From: Coturnix japonica
Lineage: Eukaryota; Chordata; Aves; Galliformes; Phasianidae
NCBI RefSeq assembly: GCF_001577835.2
Contig: NC_029536.1
Span: 4,712,001-4,776,000 of the forward strand
Length of the DNA: 64,000 nucleotides
Direction: 5' to 3'
This document shows, piece by piece, positions 13,101 through 28,100 of this stretch. Position numbers and translations under genes: made by a program. The stretch's first letter is position 1; every line of letters starts with the position of its first letter. The notes beneath the pieces were generated by a model that did no database searches, had not been told where the DNA came from, and saw only the letters and a program-made list of their open reading frames with translations.

Positions 13101-16100
13101 GCACATTAACATAGATAAGGAACTTTTTAAATGCTAAATTCCACAAAGGTGGGTTTTTTTAGTTAATGAGGAGCACCTTAACACTACCACAAAGATGTGA
13201 AATACCTCAAATAAAACTGGATCCTTGTATGCATTGCCTTGCAAAATCAGATCCTCAAAAATAAACAAGGCAGAGAAAGAAAATGAAAACAAAAGAAAAA
13301 AGAAAGCAAAACTGAAAACCAAAACCCAAACCCACATCAAAACACCCAACACCAAAACACATCTACTCTACCCTTTTCTGTTTATGAATCTTCACATATA
13401 CCTGCACAATAGAGTGCAGAAGACAAGCCAATATTACCATCCAGTGTTGTCTTTCAGTAAAGGCATTGTTAGGTATTAAGCATACAGCAATAATGGATAA
13501 AATTCCTGCAGCAATGGCAGGAGGTCACTTGAATCCCATCCCCTCTTTAAGAAGGGAACCACCCCTTTCCTTTTGTTGCTTAGGTTAGATCTAGAAACCC
13601 TTCCCAGATGGATTTTCCTAACCTCAAAGCTCCCCTTCTTGCACTTATAACCTTGGTTCAAACCTATCCTGGAAGCCTTTCATTACATTTCACATAACAA
13701 AACCAAACAGACTTATTTGGTTCCATTAAATAAAAGCAGAAAGGAAAAAAAAAAAAGAAAAGAAAACTAGAACAATTTCTCCAGTGTTTTCCAACAACTT
13801 TCAGCTCAGAAATACCTCCATTCTCTGCTATTACAAAGGAGAAGGAGGTCTAGCTGAAAGTCTTTTATGCTCCCACATGCAGGTGTGCATCCAGCTGGTC
13901 CAGCTTTCCAACACGGCCAGCTCCAGCTGGCTCCATCAGCACAATCTGCCACTGCCCTGAAGGCCTCAACATGCAAGCACAGCACACACAGAACAGAGCA
14001 GCTGTGCACAAGAACCTGCAGCCAGCTCCAGAATACAGAAAGAACTAGAGAAGTCCCAAGCAGGCAAGCTGAGAAGTAATGTTCTTACCTTGTTCTTCAA
14101 TGAGAAGGTACCTGGCATACCCGCAAACAGAAATCTGTTCTTCACTTTCAGTTTTCCAAGATTGGCCACGATAAGACTGTTGGATTTTGAGCTTTCAGGT
14201 ATGAGCAGCACAGGAGCACCAGCCTCAATATCGAGAAGAACCCGAGAAGCTCGTTGAGCTTTATCTCTCACCTAGAATCACAGAATGGTTTGAGTTGACC
14301 CTTAAGATCATCTAGGTCCACTCCCCACTTCTACATTCAATTGCACTGTCCCACTGAACTGGAAGACAAATAAGAAGACTCTGTGACAACTCACTGCTTA
14401 AAAAAGGATTCACTGGGAAAAATTAATTTCAGCTCACAAAAGTCTGCTGGGAAAGAACAGAAAAGATAAAACACAACAATCCAACGTACTGTTTGTCCTT
14501 CAATTGCTGCTCTCTGCCGTCCCAGGACATCCTGAAGCTGAGTGAAGTGCTGAATGAAGGATACCACCTCGGCCTGGAAGCGCTGGGTGTGAACATACTG
14601 AACAGATGCCATCCGCAGAGTGACACGAGCATCACACTCCCTCTGTAGCAATGGATCCGGACGCCCATATCTGTCATAGAGGACCAAAACATAGTATTCT
14701 CTCTTCATTTTACAAATAGCGCCGTTCATTATTCGCTTACGAAATAATACTACACGGGATTTAACTGGTGCTCACAGCATTTAACTTCAACAACGACAAG
14801 AAAATACAGCTTGCATTACAGTATCTTGTTAATAAGACTCAGGCCAATAACCAGAGGTTTCAATTCATACTTGTAAACTTGAAAGATGAGTGCTTCTTCA
14901 CCACTTGTAGTGAAACGTTCTCTGTAAAACTCTCCATGAGCTGTAAGGTCACTTAAGGACAGACCTCCAATGCTTCCCTGCAGGGCTAAATCCCCATCTG
15001 CAAAACAAGGGCCAAAGAGTTGTAAGCACCAAACATACCTTGCTGAAAACCCAAAGTTAATCTTTCCATAAGCTTCTATGAGTGGAATAAACTCACTCGT
15101 AACTCAACAAAGGACATTAATTAAACACAAAGCCTTATACTGAAACAATCTGCTACAAACATGAACACAAACACAACCCTATCATTTATGCACACAGTAA
15201 TCACCGCACTCTGAGAACCATGAACTCCTTTCTTCCTCTGCAGCAGTAATATACTCTATTGTACTGCCATGCAAGTGGAATGACTGCAAGAATTGAAAGT
15301 CAAACCTGAAATACCCCAGTGGGGAGGAACAGAAACATCACATTCCCTAGAAACAGGACTCACAAACCTAAAGTAGTGAGCAGCAAACACAGAACACTTC
15401 AAATCACAACTAAGAAGTACATCTACTTTTATTTTAAACCACGTGTAACTTCAGATCTCCCATCTACTCACCGATTATTTCCATGTGAGCTGCAAGTTTT
15501 GACACACTGGCTTTAGCGAGCTCGCTCGTTGTCTTGTTCAGTACTAAAGACAAAGAATGGACCTGGTCGAACAAAAAGAAGCAGGTTAGTATTACGCTAG
15601 TATTAGGTTGTCAACACATCCTAGCACTGTTACCTTTGTCCTCTGTCAAGATTTGTCATTTGTTATCATAGAATCACAGAATGGCGTGGGTTGAAAAGGA
15701 CCACAATGCTCATCCAGTTCCAACCCCCTGCTATGTGCAGTCGCCAACCACCAGACCAGGCTGCCCAGAGCCACATCCAGCCTGGCCTTGAATGCCTGCA
15801 GGGAATGTTGCCTACACTACCTCCACTGGACAAAGACGTATTACAACATGTCTATACCACCAACATTGAGACTCTGCTTGTGTTGACCCAGGGAAATAAA
15901 AACCAACTCCCACAAGACTTGCACTTTAGGCTCTCACTGTCACACTCTACCCATGAGAGCTCCATATAAATGAACACTGAACATACTACTTTGGCCTCTC
16001 TTTTTAGGAGACATATGCATGTGTATGGAGGATGACAGAGCAAGGGAGCCAATCCATTTGCAAATCAATTTTTTCACTGACTTCTTCCCCTTTAGTAAAA

Positions 16101-19100
16101 AGAACAAAAACGTACATAGACACATTTTAAATCTACTGTTTTAAGTGTGTTCTTCACTGCAAAATACAAATGTGATTTAAATGTTATCAAATTTCCATAA
16201 AGGTGTTCTGTGATAGACAATACCATTACGATTTTGCATCTCAGGTGTAATACCTTCAAATCCAGCTTAGTGTTTACGGGCTCTTGGGCTTGAGAAACAG
16301 ACAAGGGATTTACTTCTGATTTAGATGTCTGCTGAGTGTCTTCAGGTTGCAGCTTCATTGCATGGTTATCAGCAGTGGATCCAATCCCAAAGAAATCCAG
16401 TATTACTACCCAAGTCTGCAGAGTTATTAAGACATCTAGACAATTAAAATCCACATCTATACTGCGATTAATCTTGTTGTAGCGAGAGGAAAATTCAGGA
16501 TGTTTCCTATCCACTAGAAATATATTGATATGAACCAACGAATCATCAAAGTGACTTTTTCCACAAGGCAGCTTGGATCTATCTGCTGTTGGAGAAGGAG
16601 GTGGAGTCAGGGGGTACTCGGAATCAGCATCTTCTTTTTGCTTCTTACGCGAGGCACAAACTGGTCTTTGGTAAAGCTGAAAGACATTGGATGCTTCTTC
16701 CATGTGAGATGGCAGGGAGCGTGGCATATCTGGATATTCAACGTTGGATACTGAGGGACATGACTGTGAAAGGTACTCCTTGTGTGCTAAGCTGGATGGC
16801 TTGGGTGCTCCACGGGACACCATCAGATTCTTATACATAGAGTCTGGCTTTTTTTCCAGAAGATCTTCCATTAGCAGTGAACGCAAGGCAATCTGAATGG
16901 ACAGAGTCTGAGGATGATCTTTAGTAAACTCAACATCAAAATCTTGAAACTTAAGGCTGACAAGGCCTTGTGCACCGAGTGTAAGATCGCCACTTAACTG
17001 AACCTGGAGCTCAGAGATGTGGAAGTTTGCTTGAATCTGAGTGAAAGACTTTGTTTCCCTGATAGTCAGTGACTTGTTTGGAACAGAATTAAGACTGGAG
17101 TGGCTGAATAAGCCATTTTCCTTCCTTTCAGTTGAGAATTCTGCACCTGTATTAAGAGCTGACGCTGATGGAGAACTATGACAAGTTGAAGATGCAGTAG
17201 CAGCTGGAAATTTGTTCAAGTCTTCACTGTAAATTAAATTATCCAGAGTCTGCAGGACCTGTTCATACACATGTTTTGCTAACACCACCTACAATATAGA
17301 AAAAAACCAACCACAGTCAACACAGTAGCTCTCTGTAAAAATAAAGTCACTACATCCATTTGAAGATATTTCTCTGAAAAATTCTTATCCCATATACAGA
17401 AAAACACATTTACATTGATAGCAGGACTACTAAGTTACTGTACCTGAAGAGGGTTCACAAATTTCCCTTCAATTTTCATGATGTTTGATATTCCGAAGTC
17501 TTCGTTACTCAGTGGGAATGTTACATCTAAATCCCTCCCTAGTGGTATCTTTTCTAATTTGAACTGGATGGTGGTGTTATTCAGAATGTGGAAAGCTGTT
17601 AAGAAAAAGTGAGATGAGAACAACGTTATAATACATGAATTGATTATCGTTTAAGGACTGCACAGCAGGGATAATGCAGGAACTATTAACCAGGATTTCT
17701 AAGCAATGTTGGCCTTGTTTTGTTAAATTTCTGTATGAAAGATGTTAGGAAAATAGAAATGGATACAAAGATATGCTCATTTTATTTAAAATCAAGCAGC
17801 ATATCTCAGGAGTATGGGGTGAGGCAGTATATAAGCAAGCCTACAACCAAAACACATTTTAGTCCTTTCTACCAATAATATTAGTAATAATAAAGAGTCC
17901 TCTGATTAACATACCATGGCCTTTATGTAATGATTCAAAGAAGTCGTGACGAGTAAATTGGGATTCCTCCTGGCTATTAACACTGGCAGGACCTGAAGAA
18001 TGAAGACCTTGAGATACTTCACTTGCAGACTCCTTCTTGCTCATAAACTGACTGGTATTTAAAGAATACATTTTAATATCTTTGATTTCAACTTGCAGCC
18101 TATCGCTTGTAGACTCATCTTCTCCTGGTACAAAATTCTGAATAGATATTTGTCCTAGGTGACCTACAAGCAGCTCAGGGCTACCAGGCTTTCGAGGTAT
18201 TGAGACAATTGGTGATTCAATATTGATGTTCAATATAAGCTTAATAGTTTCGCTTTTGAGAGGTGGTGATCCAAACGCATCGCTATCACTATCTTCTAAG
18301 TTGGCAGCATCCTTTGCTCTTGGCGTCGTATCAAACAAAGAAACCATTTCACTGTATTCAGCAGTTTTTGTTGCCAAGACTGTGGTAACTTTTGAAGCTG
18401 CACTTTTCAGCATGCTGCGGAAATTCTCTTCTAATTCATCCATTGATAAAGTCAGTTCCTTCAGAAATTTAGCGGAGTGGTTGTAGTGTAAGGAGGCCAT
18501 TTTGAGATTGAGAGAGCATTCCTCTTTTGACTTTTCGGTCAGAGTGAAACTTAATGCATCTGGAAGGCTACTTCCATCATCAAGTCTAAAGAATAAAGAT
18601 TCAAAGTAATCTACATCACCGATGAGATTTTCATACCTTCCTGTATTCCCTATGCTGACAACATACTGGTTTTTAACACTGTCTTGCGTTAAATCCATTA
18701 GGTGAAGACATCCAAGAGAGCCATTCACATCAAATTTACTACACATGGAAACATTGACTTTGGTACCACCAATACTGGCTGTTGCAATTTTTCTGCCATA
18801 TTTTTCTCCATTTGTCATTCCAACTGTCCTGAGGAGGAGGATATTCAACCAATGAATATCAACTGCTACCTCCGTATTCTGCACGTAAGTAGACTGAAAC
18901 GTTTCCTGCTCCCTCCACTCCCTTTCTTGGTCGTCCATTAAAGGCTGAGGACTGGAATCTTCTTTTTCCTTTGGGAAAGATTTCTGGAGAAACCCAATCA
19001 GTTCAACAATCGTTTCTGGATTGAGAATGATATCCAGGTTGTTCACTTGTAAAGAGATCACCTGCAGACTGCTATCCAAATTCATCGACGGGCACTCTGC

Positions 19101-22100
19101 ACTCACAAACTGATACTCTAATTTTATCAAAGACTCTTGATCTTTTCCATTGTTACCAGACGAAGCATTTGATGCCGCAGCACATCTCTCTGTCAGACTG
19201 GATGCATCAATAGGATGTGCATCACACGGTCCGTAAACTGGTGACTGAGCCCTGCTGTCTCTGAGACTTCCTGTTGGCACATCAAAACTCAGATTCTTAT
19301 GAGAAGCCATCAAAAGATCAAAATCTGTTCCATATGTTTGCATAGTATCAACCAGTAACAGGCCATGAACAGTCAGAGACACTTCTGCATCGTAAGGCCT
19401 TTTCACAAAATGGGCATTGGTGCCAAAAACCTTCAGTACAGAGATATACCGTCCATTACTTTCAACCCCCAGCTGCATACAGTTTACTTTGAACTCAGCC
19501 AAAAGCAGCTGAGATTCAACAAGAACTTCCCTGGTATGCTGCTCGAGCATCACAACGCTCTGCGTTAAATTCATTACAGAATCATGCAAAGTGCCAAGCT
19601 GGTCTACCTCTGCAAAAATCTTATCTTTCCCTAAATTTAGGCCATCTGATGACTTTGTTTCAGATGCACTCAGCTGCGCGCAGCAGTTCTTCAAAGCCAA
19701 TATTTTATCTTCATTGATATGAATTTTCAAGTCTGGTAGACTGCCAGACAAAACAGCTCCTGGGTATTTGGGGTCAGATGTGTATATCAACCTGCGCTCC
19801 AACTGCAGGTGAACATTGAATTTTTCTACCACGTGTGTTGGACCCACATCACTATCCTGAACGTGTTTCCAGTTGTCTTTCACTCGGCCCACCATGATCT
19901 GAAGATCCAAAAATGAAAGTGTGTATCTCTCGTACATTTTCTTACTCATTAAGTGTGCTTGTAACTGCTCTTCACTTATTTCTACACCAGTAAATTCAGA
20001 GAGTTTGATTCCACTGTTAGTGCTGGTTTCAGGTGGTGGAGTATTGGGAGGAGTTGCAAGAGGTGTTTTATATTCTTCATCACTTAACTCATTGAATTCT
20101 GGTGAAAAATCATCTGCATTCCCTTTAGATTCTTCTGTGGATTGAAAAAAAAAAATCAAACATAAATATGTGAACAGAAGTATTCTCCCCCTCCTTGGAT
20201 ATTTCCAATCATTACCTGATCATCCTGACTGCTGCTGTATTTTTAAAACACAGGGTACATCCAAGTACTGTCCTTGCCCCTTCCACTATCACTTTCTTAA
20301 CAAGAAATCTACTGTACTTCTTTTACATGGACACAGATGTCAGTCACAATGTATTAAAGAACCTATTAAAGGACACTATTTTCTCACTTTTTAATCCACT
20401 TTCTATTACTACAAGCTTTACTGTTATCAGAGGTTGTTTAATAAGGAAATCATATAATCCATTAACCTGCCTATTCAAGTCTTCTGAGACCCTTTAGGAC
20501 TTGATCACAAATTCCTTAAAATCACCTAAAATAAATACTTAACTACAACATATTGCTGATCCAATATGTGACAAATTAATTTTATATTGTATATTTTTAA
20601 GCTTTTGTTATCATGAGAAAAAGGTTTCTTCTCTACAAAGCAGGGATCCTAACTTCTGAATTTTCTTGTAGCTCAATCTACTCCTACCAGGCTGATGCAT
20701 TGGTTCCAAAGGGAAACAAAAATTTATCTCCTGTAAACAATTTTTGTTCTTGTTCTGGTTTGTCCTAACAGAGATGTTACTGCACAGTAGACAAAACATC
20801 ACTGTAGATAATTCTGGTCTCAACACCTTGACTTTTCATTGCACCACATAACTACTCACCCTGCAGCTGTATTGTTAAAAACTGAATGAATAACCCATTG
20901 GTATCTCTTTTGGTTTTTTATACATAACCATACAGGCAGTCCACACAGTTCAGCTAGATTCTAAACAGACCTGATGTTATTTACAAGTCCACTCAAATTC
21001 CTTTTTAATTTTCATTCACTGCTTTCCCAGTGGAACATGAAAGAAGTGATGAGTTGTTTAAGAAGCAACAATTTTAACTTCAAACATAAACAAAGGACAC
21101 CAATTTTCCACTCATTTCTACTAGGTTTGCTGCAGACATGTGCTAAGAACAGATCCATATGACTTCAGAGCTGGAGGGCTTATTCAAAGCATACTCTCAT
21201 TGGGAACGCTGTCCCCAAAAAGTATTCGACAGCTATATTTTGTATCCCTTAAAACTGAAATCTCATCTACGGTAAAGTGCCTGAAACACCAGCTTCACAC
21301 CTGCTCAAAGACTTCAAGAGCTGTAAGATCATTCCATTTAACAAGATCACTTCATTTAATAAGTAACCTTATACCCCCCTGCCTCAAAGAAAACCCACAT
21401 CCTGCTTTCCATTACTTATAAAGATCACCAGCTAAGTTTTAATTCAAAAATTACTAACAGCAGAATTGTTTGTGAAACTACACATCTACACAGGAACAAC
21501 TCTTAAGACATCTCTACTTTCTACAGAGAAACAGGAGTTTCTGGGAGGAGGTGGAAAGAAAATGGAAACTGCAATAATACTAGACCGTACCTTGAGAATT
21601 GGTAAGCAATATTCTTCCTAGATCTATAACAACTAACACTGGATCCACAAATTTGAAATCATCAGGAAAGATCACCTGAGGGGCGGAAATATCAAGGCAC
21701 ACTGTCCAGCTTTTGCTGTTTTCCTGGAAGTTTAGAAAGAAAAAATGACTTAGAACACAGAAATAACATCAAATAAAAATGCCATGACAAACATCACCCC
21801 AGTTAGGCACCTTTCCACGGTCACTTCTCACAGTCAAGAGCAGAAAAATACTGCTCTGCTCTTGAGGGTTTCAAGTGCTAAACCATTTGTCAAGAAAGCC
21901 AACACAACCACTTGTGGCCAACAACTTACAATGAAGTCTCCTACTAGCAAACGATCAATAGTTTGCCTGATTTCAGCTTTTGTCTGCATTTTCAGCTTGT
22001 TGTACTGTCTTCTGGCAGCTTCAGCCACTTTGGCCTCTAACTCAGACTGATAACCAAAACCTGTGCAGGAGATTTAAAAAAGAAATAGGTATTAATTTTT

Positions 22101-25100
22101 GTTTAGCTGTTATTTAATCAACAAATGACTTATTTTTACTTATTTTGATAGAGAATCACTTCATTTTAGCAATAAAATCTAAGATAAGAACAGGATTTTT
22201 CATGTATCTATTTATACTCCAGAATAACCTGCTGTTCTCCATCCTCTTCCAGGAAAGCCTACAGAAATGTTCTGCCTTATTTAGGTATTTTAATTTAGAT
22301 GAACACTCATCATGTGGTATAGGCAACAACTTGCAGTTTTAAATGGAAAGCTACAGGATTTTGCCCAAGAGAAGTCGATTAAGCAGAAAAATCACCCAGA
22401 GAGGTCTCAGAAATCTCAGAATTCAAATCCGAATTTAAAGAGATTTGTTAGATTGGAGCTTTAAATTTCTAAAAATAAAAATAAAGGTATATATAACACC
22501 AAAAAAAAAAAAAAAAGGGAAAAAGCCACACAAAAAAAAAATATATAAAAGGTTAACCTGAGGTATGGACCCTTCCCTTGTAGAAGAAGTCAGCTACTTT
22601 CTTAATGGCTTGGGGATTGTAAATAATATTGAGAGGTCTGGTGCTGACTTCCAAGCGCCTCTCAAAATTGCCGTGGATGGGATTTCTTTCATAGAGCATC
22701 TCAAACACTGGAGCATCAGGATCTGCAATGGGATACAAAACAAGTTACACAAACAACAAAACAACTGGGGGAGAGAAAAAAAAACAACAAAACACACACA
22801 TAAGAAAACACCACCAAAAACCAAACAAAACAGAAAAAATCAGAACCCCAAGTACAGAATAACTGATTTCTGGTTGGTATAAATAATCTCACATGCTCGC
22901 TTTAATCAAACAGAATCAAGCACTTACCAGTGTTCTGGTTTGACATTTCAGATGACAAATTCTGGAGCCCAAAGGAAGATACACAGCCAACCTCTTTTTG
23001 CTGGTAAGAATTTAAGAGGAAAGAAAAAGGTTAGAAAAAAGTTAACCAGCTCACCCGATTAAAACAAATAAGTCTTCATCAAGACTTGAGATCATTTTGA
23101 GGGAATCATATATATTGTCTGAGATCATTTTATGCTTTCTTTCCTTGATACAGTCAGATGAGAAGGAAGTACAACCATCTCATGCAGCAGCTAAGGGCTA
23201 GGGGATATGACACAAGCCAAGTGAAACATCTGCCTTCCATTTTGTAACATTTACCTTTTTCATACGCACACATCTTACACAGTAATGCAAAGTTTTGTTC
23301 ACCTACAGGATTAGGGAAAACCAGGACAGGGAATATGGTCCCTTCTGTTGCCAAATCCCTCAGAAAAAGACCACCAAGCTGAACTTTTAGAAGGGAAGAA
23401 TTTCTGCGAGGAAGCGATTCCGCTAAGATCTTCACACCTGGAACACAAAGACAAGATCATTTGATTTCTCCTAGTAGGCAGCACAGCATTTAGTTCTATT
23501 TTCACTTTCTACAAGCTGGCTCGATGTACTCATTTTAAGCTTTGTTTCAGTATAGTTAATGGATTAAAAACAAGAGTCAGAGGAAGGTCACAAGGTGGAC
23601 AAAGCTCCTCTTTATGAGAAAGAGCAAACAGAAAGTGACTCAATACCTGAAAACTCCAGCTGCATAAAAGCGCTCTCCTCAGCACGCGCCACTTTCTTCT
23701 CCTTATGCAACAGAGTGAAAGAGCCGCCTTGCAACTGCAGATTTAGTTTAGCAAATACATGATCTCTCTTTGTGAATGTATTCATGCTGGAGGCATCTGC
23801 AGCAGGATCAAAAAAATCATCTGCACCTAATGAAAAAAAACAACAAAAGACCATTTATGTTTCATAACTCAAGTTTCTGGAAGGTTACCAAAGAACAGAA
23901 GGGTTTCTCTGAGTTGTATGATTGCTATTTCCCCCCCCCCCCCCCCAAGGGAAGGTAAAAAAAAGAAACAAAAGTCCATTTAGACACATCTTCTTCCTTA
24001 ACAAAACTGAATGCTCAGCAGAACTTTCCCATTTCACGTAAGGTGTAATAAACCTAAATTTAAGGTGACGCCAGCAACCCAGTACTGCTACAATCACAGC
24101 ACACATGATCCCTACCCAACTGAATGGAACTAAGTCCCAAAACTCTGTAAATATCTAAAAAAGTTAGAAGTAGACATATTCTGTATATCATTTTAGTACT
24201 AAGTGGATACCCTGTTACAGAAGAGGGTTTTTTTCCTGTTCACGCTTGTGAGCAGCCTTAAAAAGAAACTGAAAACCCCACACGGTCATACCTAGTATGT
24301 CTTCTGGATTCCACTGCTTCTGTGAGTCTGGTAAAAGCCCTTCAAAAGGTTCACCTTCATATGGCTGCTGTGTGTATCCATACCAACCTCCCCAACCAGG
24401 AAACCAAGACTGAAGATACTGCAGCATTCCAGTGCTACTGCCGTGTGCAGATTCTGCTGAAGGAGAAGCTCCAGGAGAATCAGGCAATGGTTCTTTAATG
24501 CTCTGTATATGAACATTAAAGACATAAATGCTTATAAATGAAAGAATATCACAATCATACAAAACTTAATAGTATCAAGATATGATTCCACCTACTTAAC
24601 ACTCTTACATTCAGCATACCAGTTTCTAAGATGGAACTAATTCTGGAAAGAGTACTATTGAGGAAGACCATCATACGATGGTCACAAGCTCACTACGAAA
24701 GGTGACACAAAACTGATAATGGAGGAATCAAGCATTGTTTACAACGTTACCACTGACGCCACACTTCAGAAATCAAAACAAATACAAGCTCACAGTCTAT
24801 AGGAGTGAACACAACCCAAAATAATTCATATCAAGATTCTAAATACTGCCATGGACACAGAATGCTTCTCACCTCAGCTAGGTCATGAAATTTATCATGA
24901 ACTATCTCACAGAGGATCTTCAGTTCTTCATAAGTTTGCTCATCCTCAATGCGATGCATTTCTGCCTAAGAAGACAAGAAAGGTAAAGCAGCTGTTCTAA
25001 AAGGATGCAGTATCTTGGCTCACAAACAAACGTTTAACATCTCTACAATACATTTAGGATTCGTGGCTCATGTCAGAATCCAAATGCCTATGCACAGGAA

Positions 25101-28100
25101 ATCACACAACCATAATACTGACATTCTCACTGCCTCAAATCCCTTTGTACTGTAAGGTACGTTACTTTAATGCTTTCAATAGTAAAAACCAATGATATCC
25201 TCCTGTCATGAGTCAAGAGCAAGGTTCAGCACAAAATCTAAACCATGAAAGGATGAGCAAAGAACCTTTTATACTGAATAACAAAGTAGCTGAACTGTGT
25301 AAAATCCAGCAGTGTAGTAGTATTCATATTCAGTTATTTAAGCCTGGTGTCATGGCATTTGACTTTATCTTCTCTGCACTGATTAAGAAGCTCTTTCTGG
25401 AAGCTTATGGTTCAACCTAATATAGTTTTCCAATGGCGCTGCCACTGCTACATTTCATAGCTCTGCTGAAAACATTGCATGAAATAAAATGCCATATATT
25501 ATGGTTCTTGCTTTGATGGTTACTATAGAAGGCCCCAGTATGTTGAGCTACCCTTACAGTTTACATCTAAATAACGCAAGGATGGATTACTTATAAATTT
25601 AGGTTTCAACAGGATTGCATAAGAAATGTGTGTGATGGATTTGAGGAAAAAGTCCCACTGCTTCTAGAGATATGAAGCAATTAATTACGGTCCACATGGT
25701 TTTTCCCTCCTAAAGTAGAACACAAGTTCATTACATTCTCCTCCTAATTTCTTAAGCCTAATGTTAAGTAAAAAAAGAAGTAAAAAGGAAACTGACAGAA
25801 GACAATTCATCCATACCACAAAACCACAGATCAAATACCTGCTCTGCAGCAGAGAGAGGCTCCCCCTTCAACTTGCAATAATACAAGTCAGTATAAGATA
25901 CTGCATCCTGGGCCCGATGTAACACAAACTCCCATGTGGAACGCCGCCTCTGCTCCCTGATCTCCGAAAGGTTGGCATTCAAAGCAAAGATCCACCACTC
26001 TCGGCAGCTGAAATATTTTAAAGTTATTAGAGCACTAATATTTACCAAAAATAATAAGAAAAAATAAAGAATTCACATCAAACTGGCAAAAGGTCCAAGA
26101 GGAGCCCAGTGAGAAAACAAAGGGAACTGGTTAGAAAAGGTACTGGTATTACAGACAGCACACATGGGCTAGTTGTACAAGTTGAGCAGTATCAAACTTG
26201 TGCTATTCAATTTGGATTACGTGTGCATATTTAAAGCTGTTTTATGAGGTAGGGAAACACAACACGAAAATTTCAGTTTTAATACACAACTACTGATATC
26301 ATTTCTTAACAATATTTGTCTTCGTTCAGCTCTGCCCTAAGTGCAGGTTTTAATATCACACTAATTCAACAACGCATCCACAGATATACTTACTTCTCAG
26401 TTACTGTAACCTTTGGTCTCCACTTTCTGAATTTAAGCTGCCGTTCCTTTCTAGCCAGTTCCTTTAGAAAAGCCATGATCTGCTGATACTGCATCTTTTA
26501 GTTAAAGAGCAGAAAGATAATTAGGCAATATTGGAGTGCTTTCCAAATGAAAAGGGGGGGAGAGGTGAAACAACCACAGGTTTTGCTTATCTGCACTGAC
26601 AGACTACAGCTTCAGAATTAAGACTGATATTCATCATAACATTGCTCTCTGGTGTCACATACGTTACTCCCAGCAGAAACTGAATTTACAAACTTTCTAT
26701 TTGGAAGACTTGATTTTAAATCTATCTCTTCAGTGTATTCCTTTCATTTGTCTCTATAGCTAAAGCTTTAAGAAAGTATTGATTTTAGGCTGCTGCTGTT
26801 TAATCTGTTACAAACACTACCAGTTTTGCAACCAGTAAGGTGAAGAAATTGCAACAATCCTACACTACTTAATTCAATTTTACCAGCAAAATCTTCTGGA
26901 ACATAAGAACAACATAGGCAGCAGGTGGGAAGAGAAACACTGTGTCAAACTTCCAATACACTGTGATCAACAAACCACTTCTTCCATCAGCTATTTGGTT
27001 AGAACCTGACACCAAAGCAGGCTGCAATAAAGCACATATAACCAAGCAATCTTGAAACCTAACTGGTTTGGACAGGCTGAGCAGTTCCCAGTGGCCTCAC
27101 CTACTCTGCTCCTAAGGGATCTGTCTCAGACACTGAGAGAGAAGTTAAGGTGAGCAGTTACCTGGGAAAGCTTCAGGGGTATGGTCTCAAGCACAATGTC
27201 ACACTCGAGTCGCGGAGTCTGGCGAGATCTTAAAGGCTCCTTTGAACAATTCCTCTTCAGAAGAGCAGAAGTGCACACAGGTTCCATGATGTAATTATGG
27301 TCATGGCTTTCCATACTTTTATCCATGGCTTCCTGTGGGTTACAAGGACATTTTTCCTACATGAAATGGTTGTACAATATGTATCAGGATATATTGGTAT
27401 TAGAACACACTCCATTAACAGGTCAATGACGATAACTCTTAAATACATTCCCTCTTCAAAGGTATCTCATAGTACAACTTTTGTGCTACCTTTGTATTCA
27501 GCCATGACAGCACAAAACTATAACCTTCTACTGCTCTTAAAAGCACCAGATCCAGTAAGATCTAAGTCAGTTACAGCTATAATACAGGAAGAAGTTTAAC
27601 TGAAAGAAAAGACAAGAAAAGGCTCTTTCTCTTGTACCTGTAGCTGAGCAGGAGGCAGGTCACCCAATAAAGTGCAATCTGTATCCCAATAAATACTGAA
27701 GTCAGCAACATCTAACTGCTTTTTCCGCATCAGTTTCTCTACCTGAAATAGAAGGACTGAATGAAGGCAATTACACACTACATGCATGAAGCTTTTAGTT
27801 CTGCTTACTCGAGAAATAACAGGAAACACCCAGAATTGATTTATAAAGATAACCAGATTATTAAAAAGACCTTTTTACCCACTATTTACCAGGACTCATA
27901 ATGTACAGCACCACGTCTTAGCTGCCCCAAGTTCCTGAACAAAACTTACTGGTTCAAACACTGCATTTTGCATGGAGACATTTTTGATGCATATGCCGAA
28001 TGCAAAAGGCTGCAACGGATTGGTGACATCATCTTCAAACCTCAGATGGACATCCTGAATTTTTAACTAAATAAGGAAAAAAATATATACATTACCAGAG

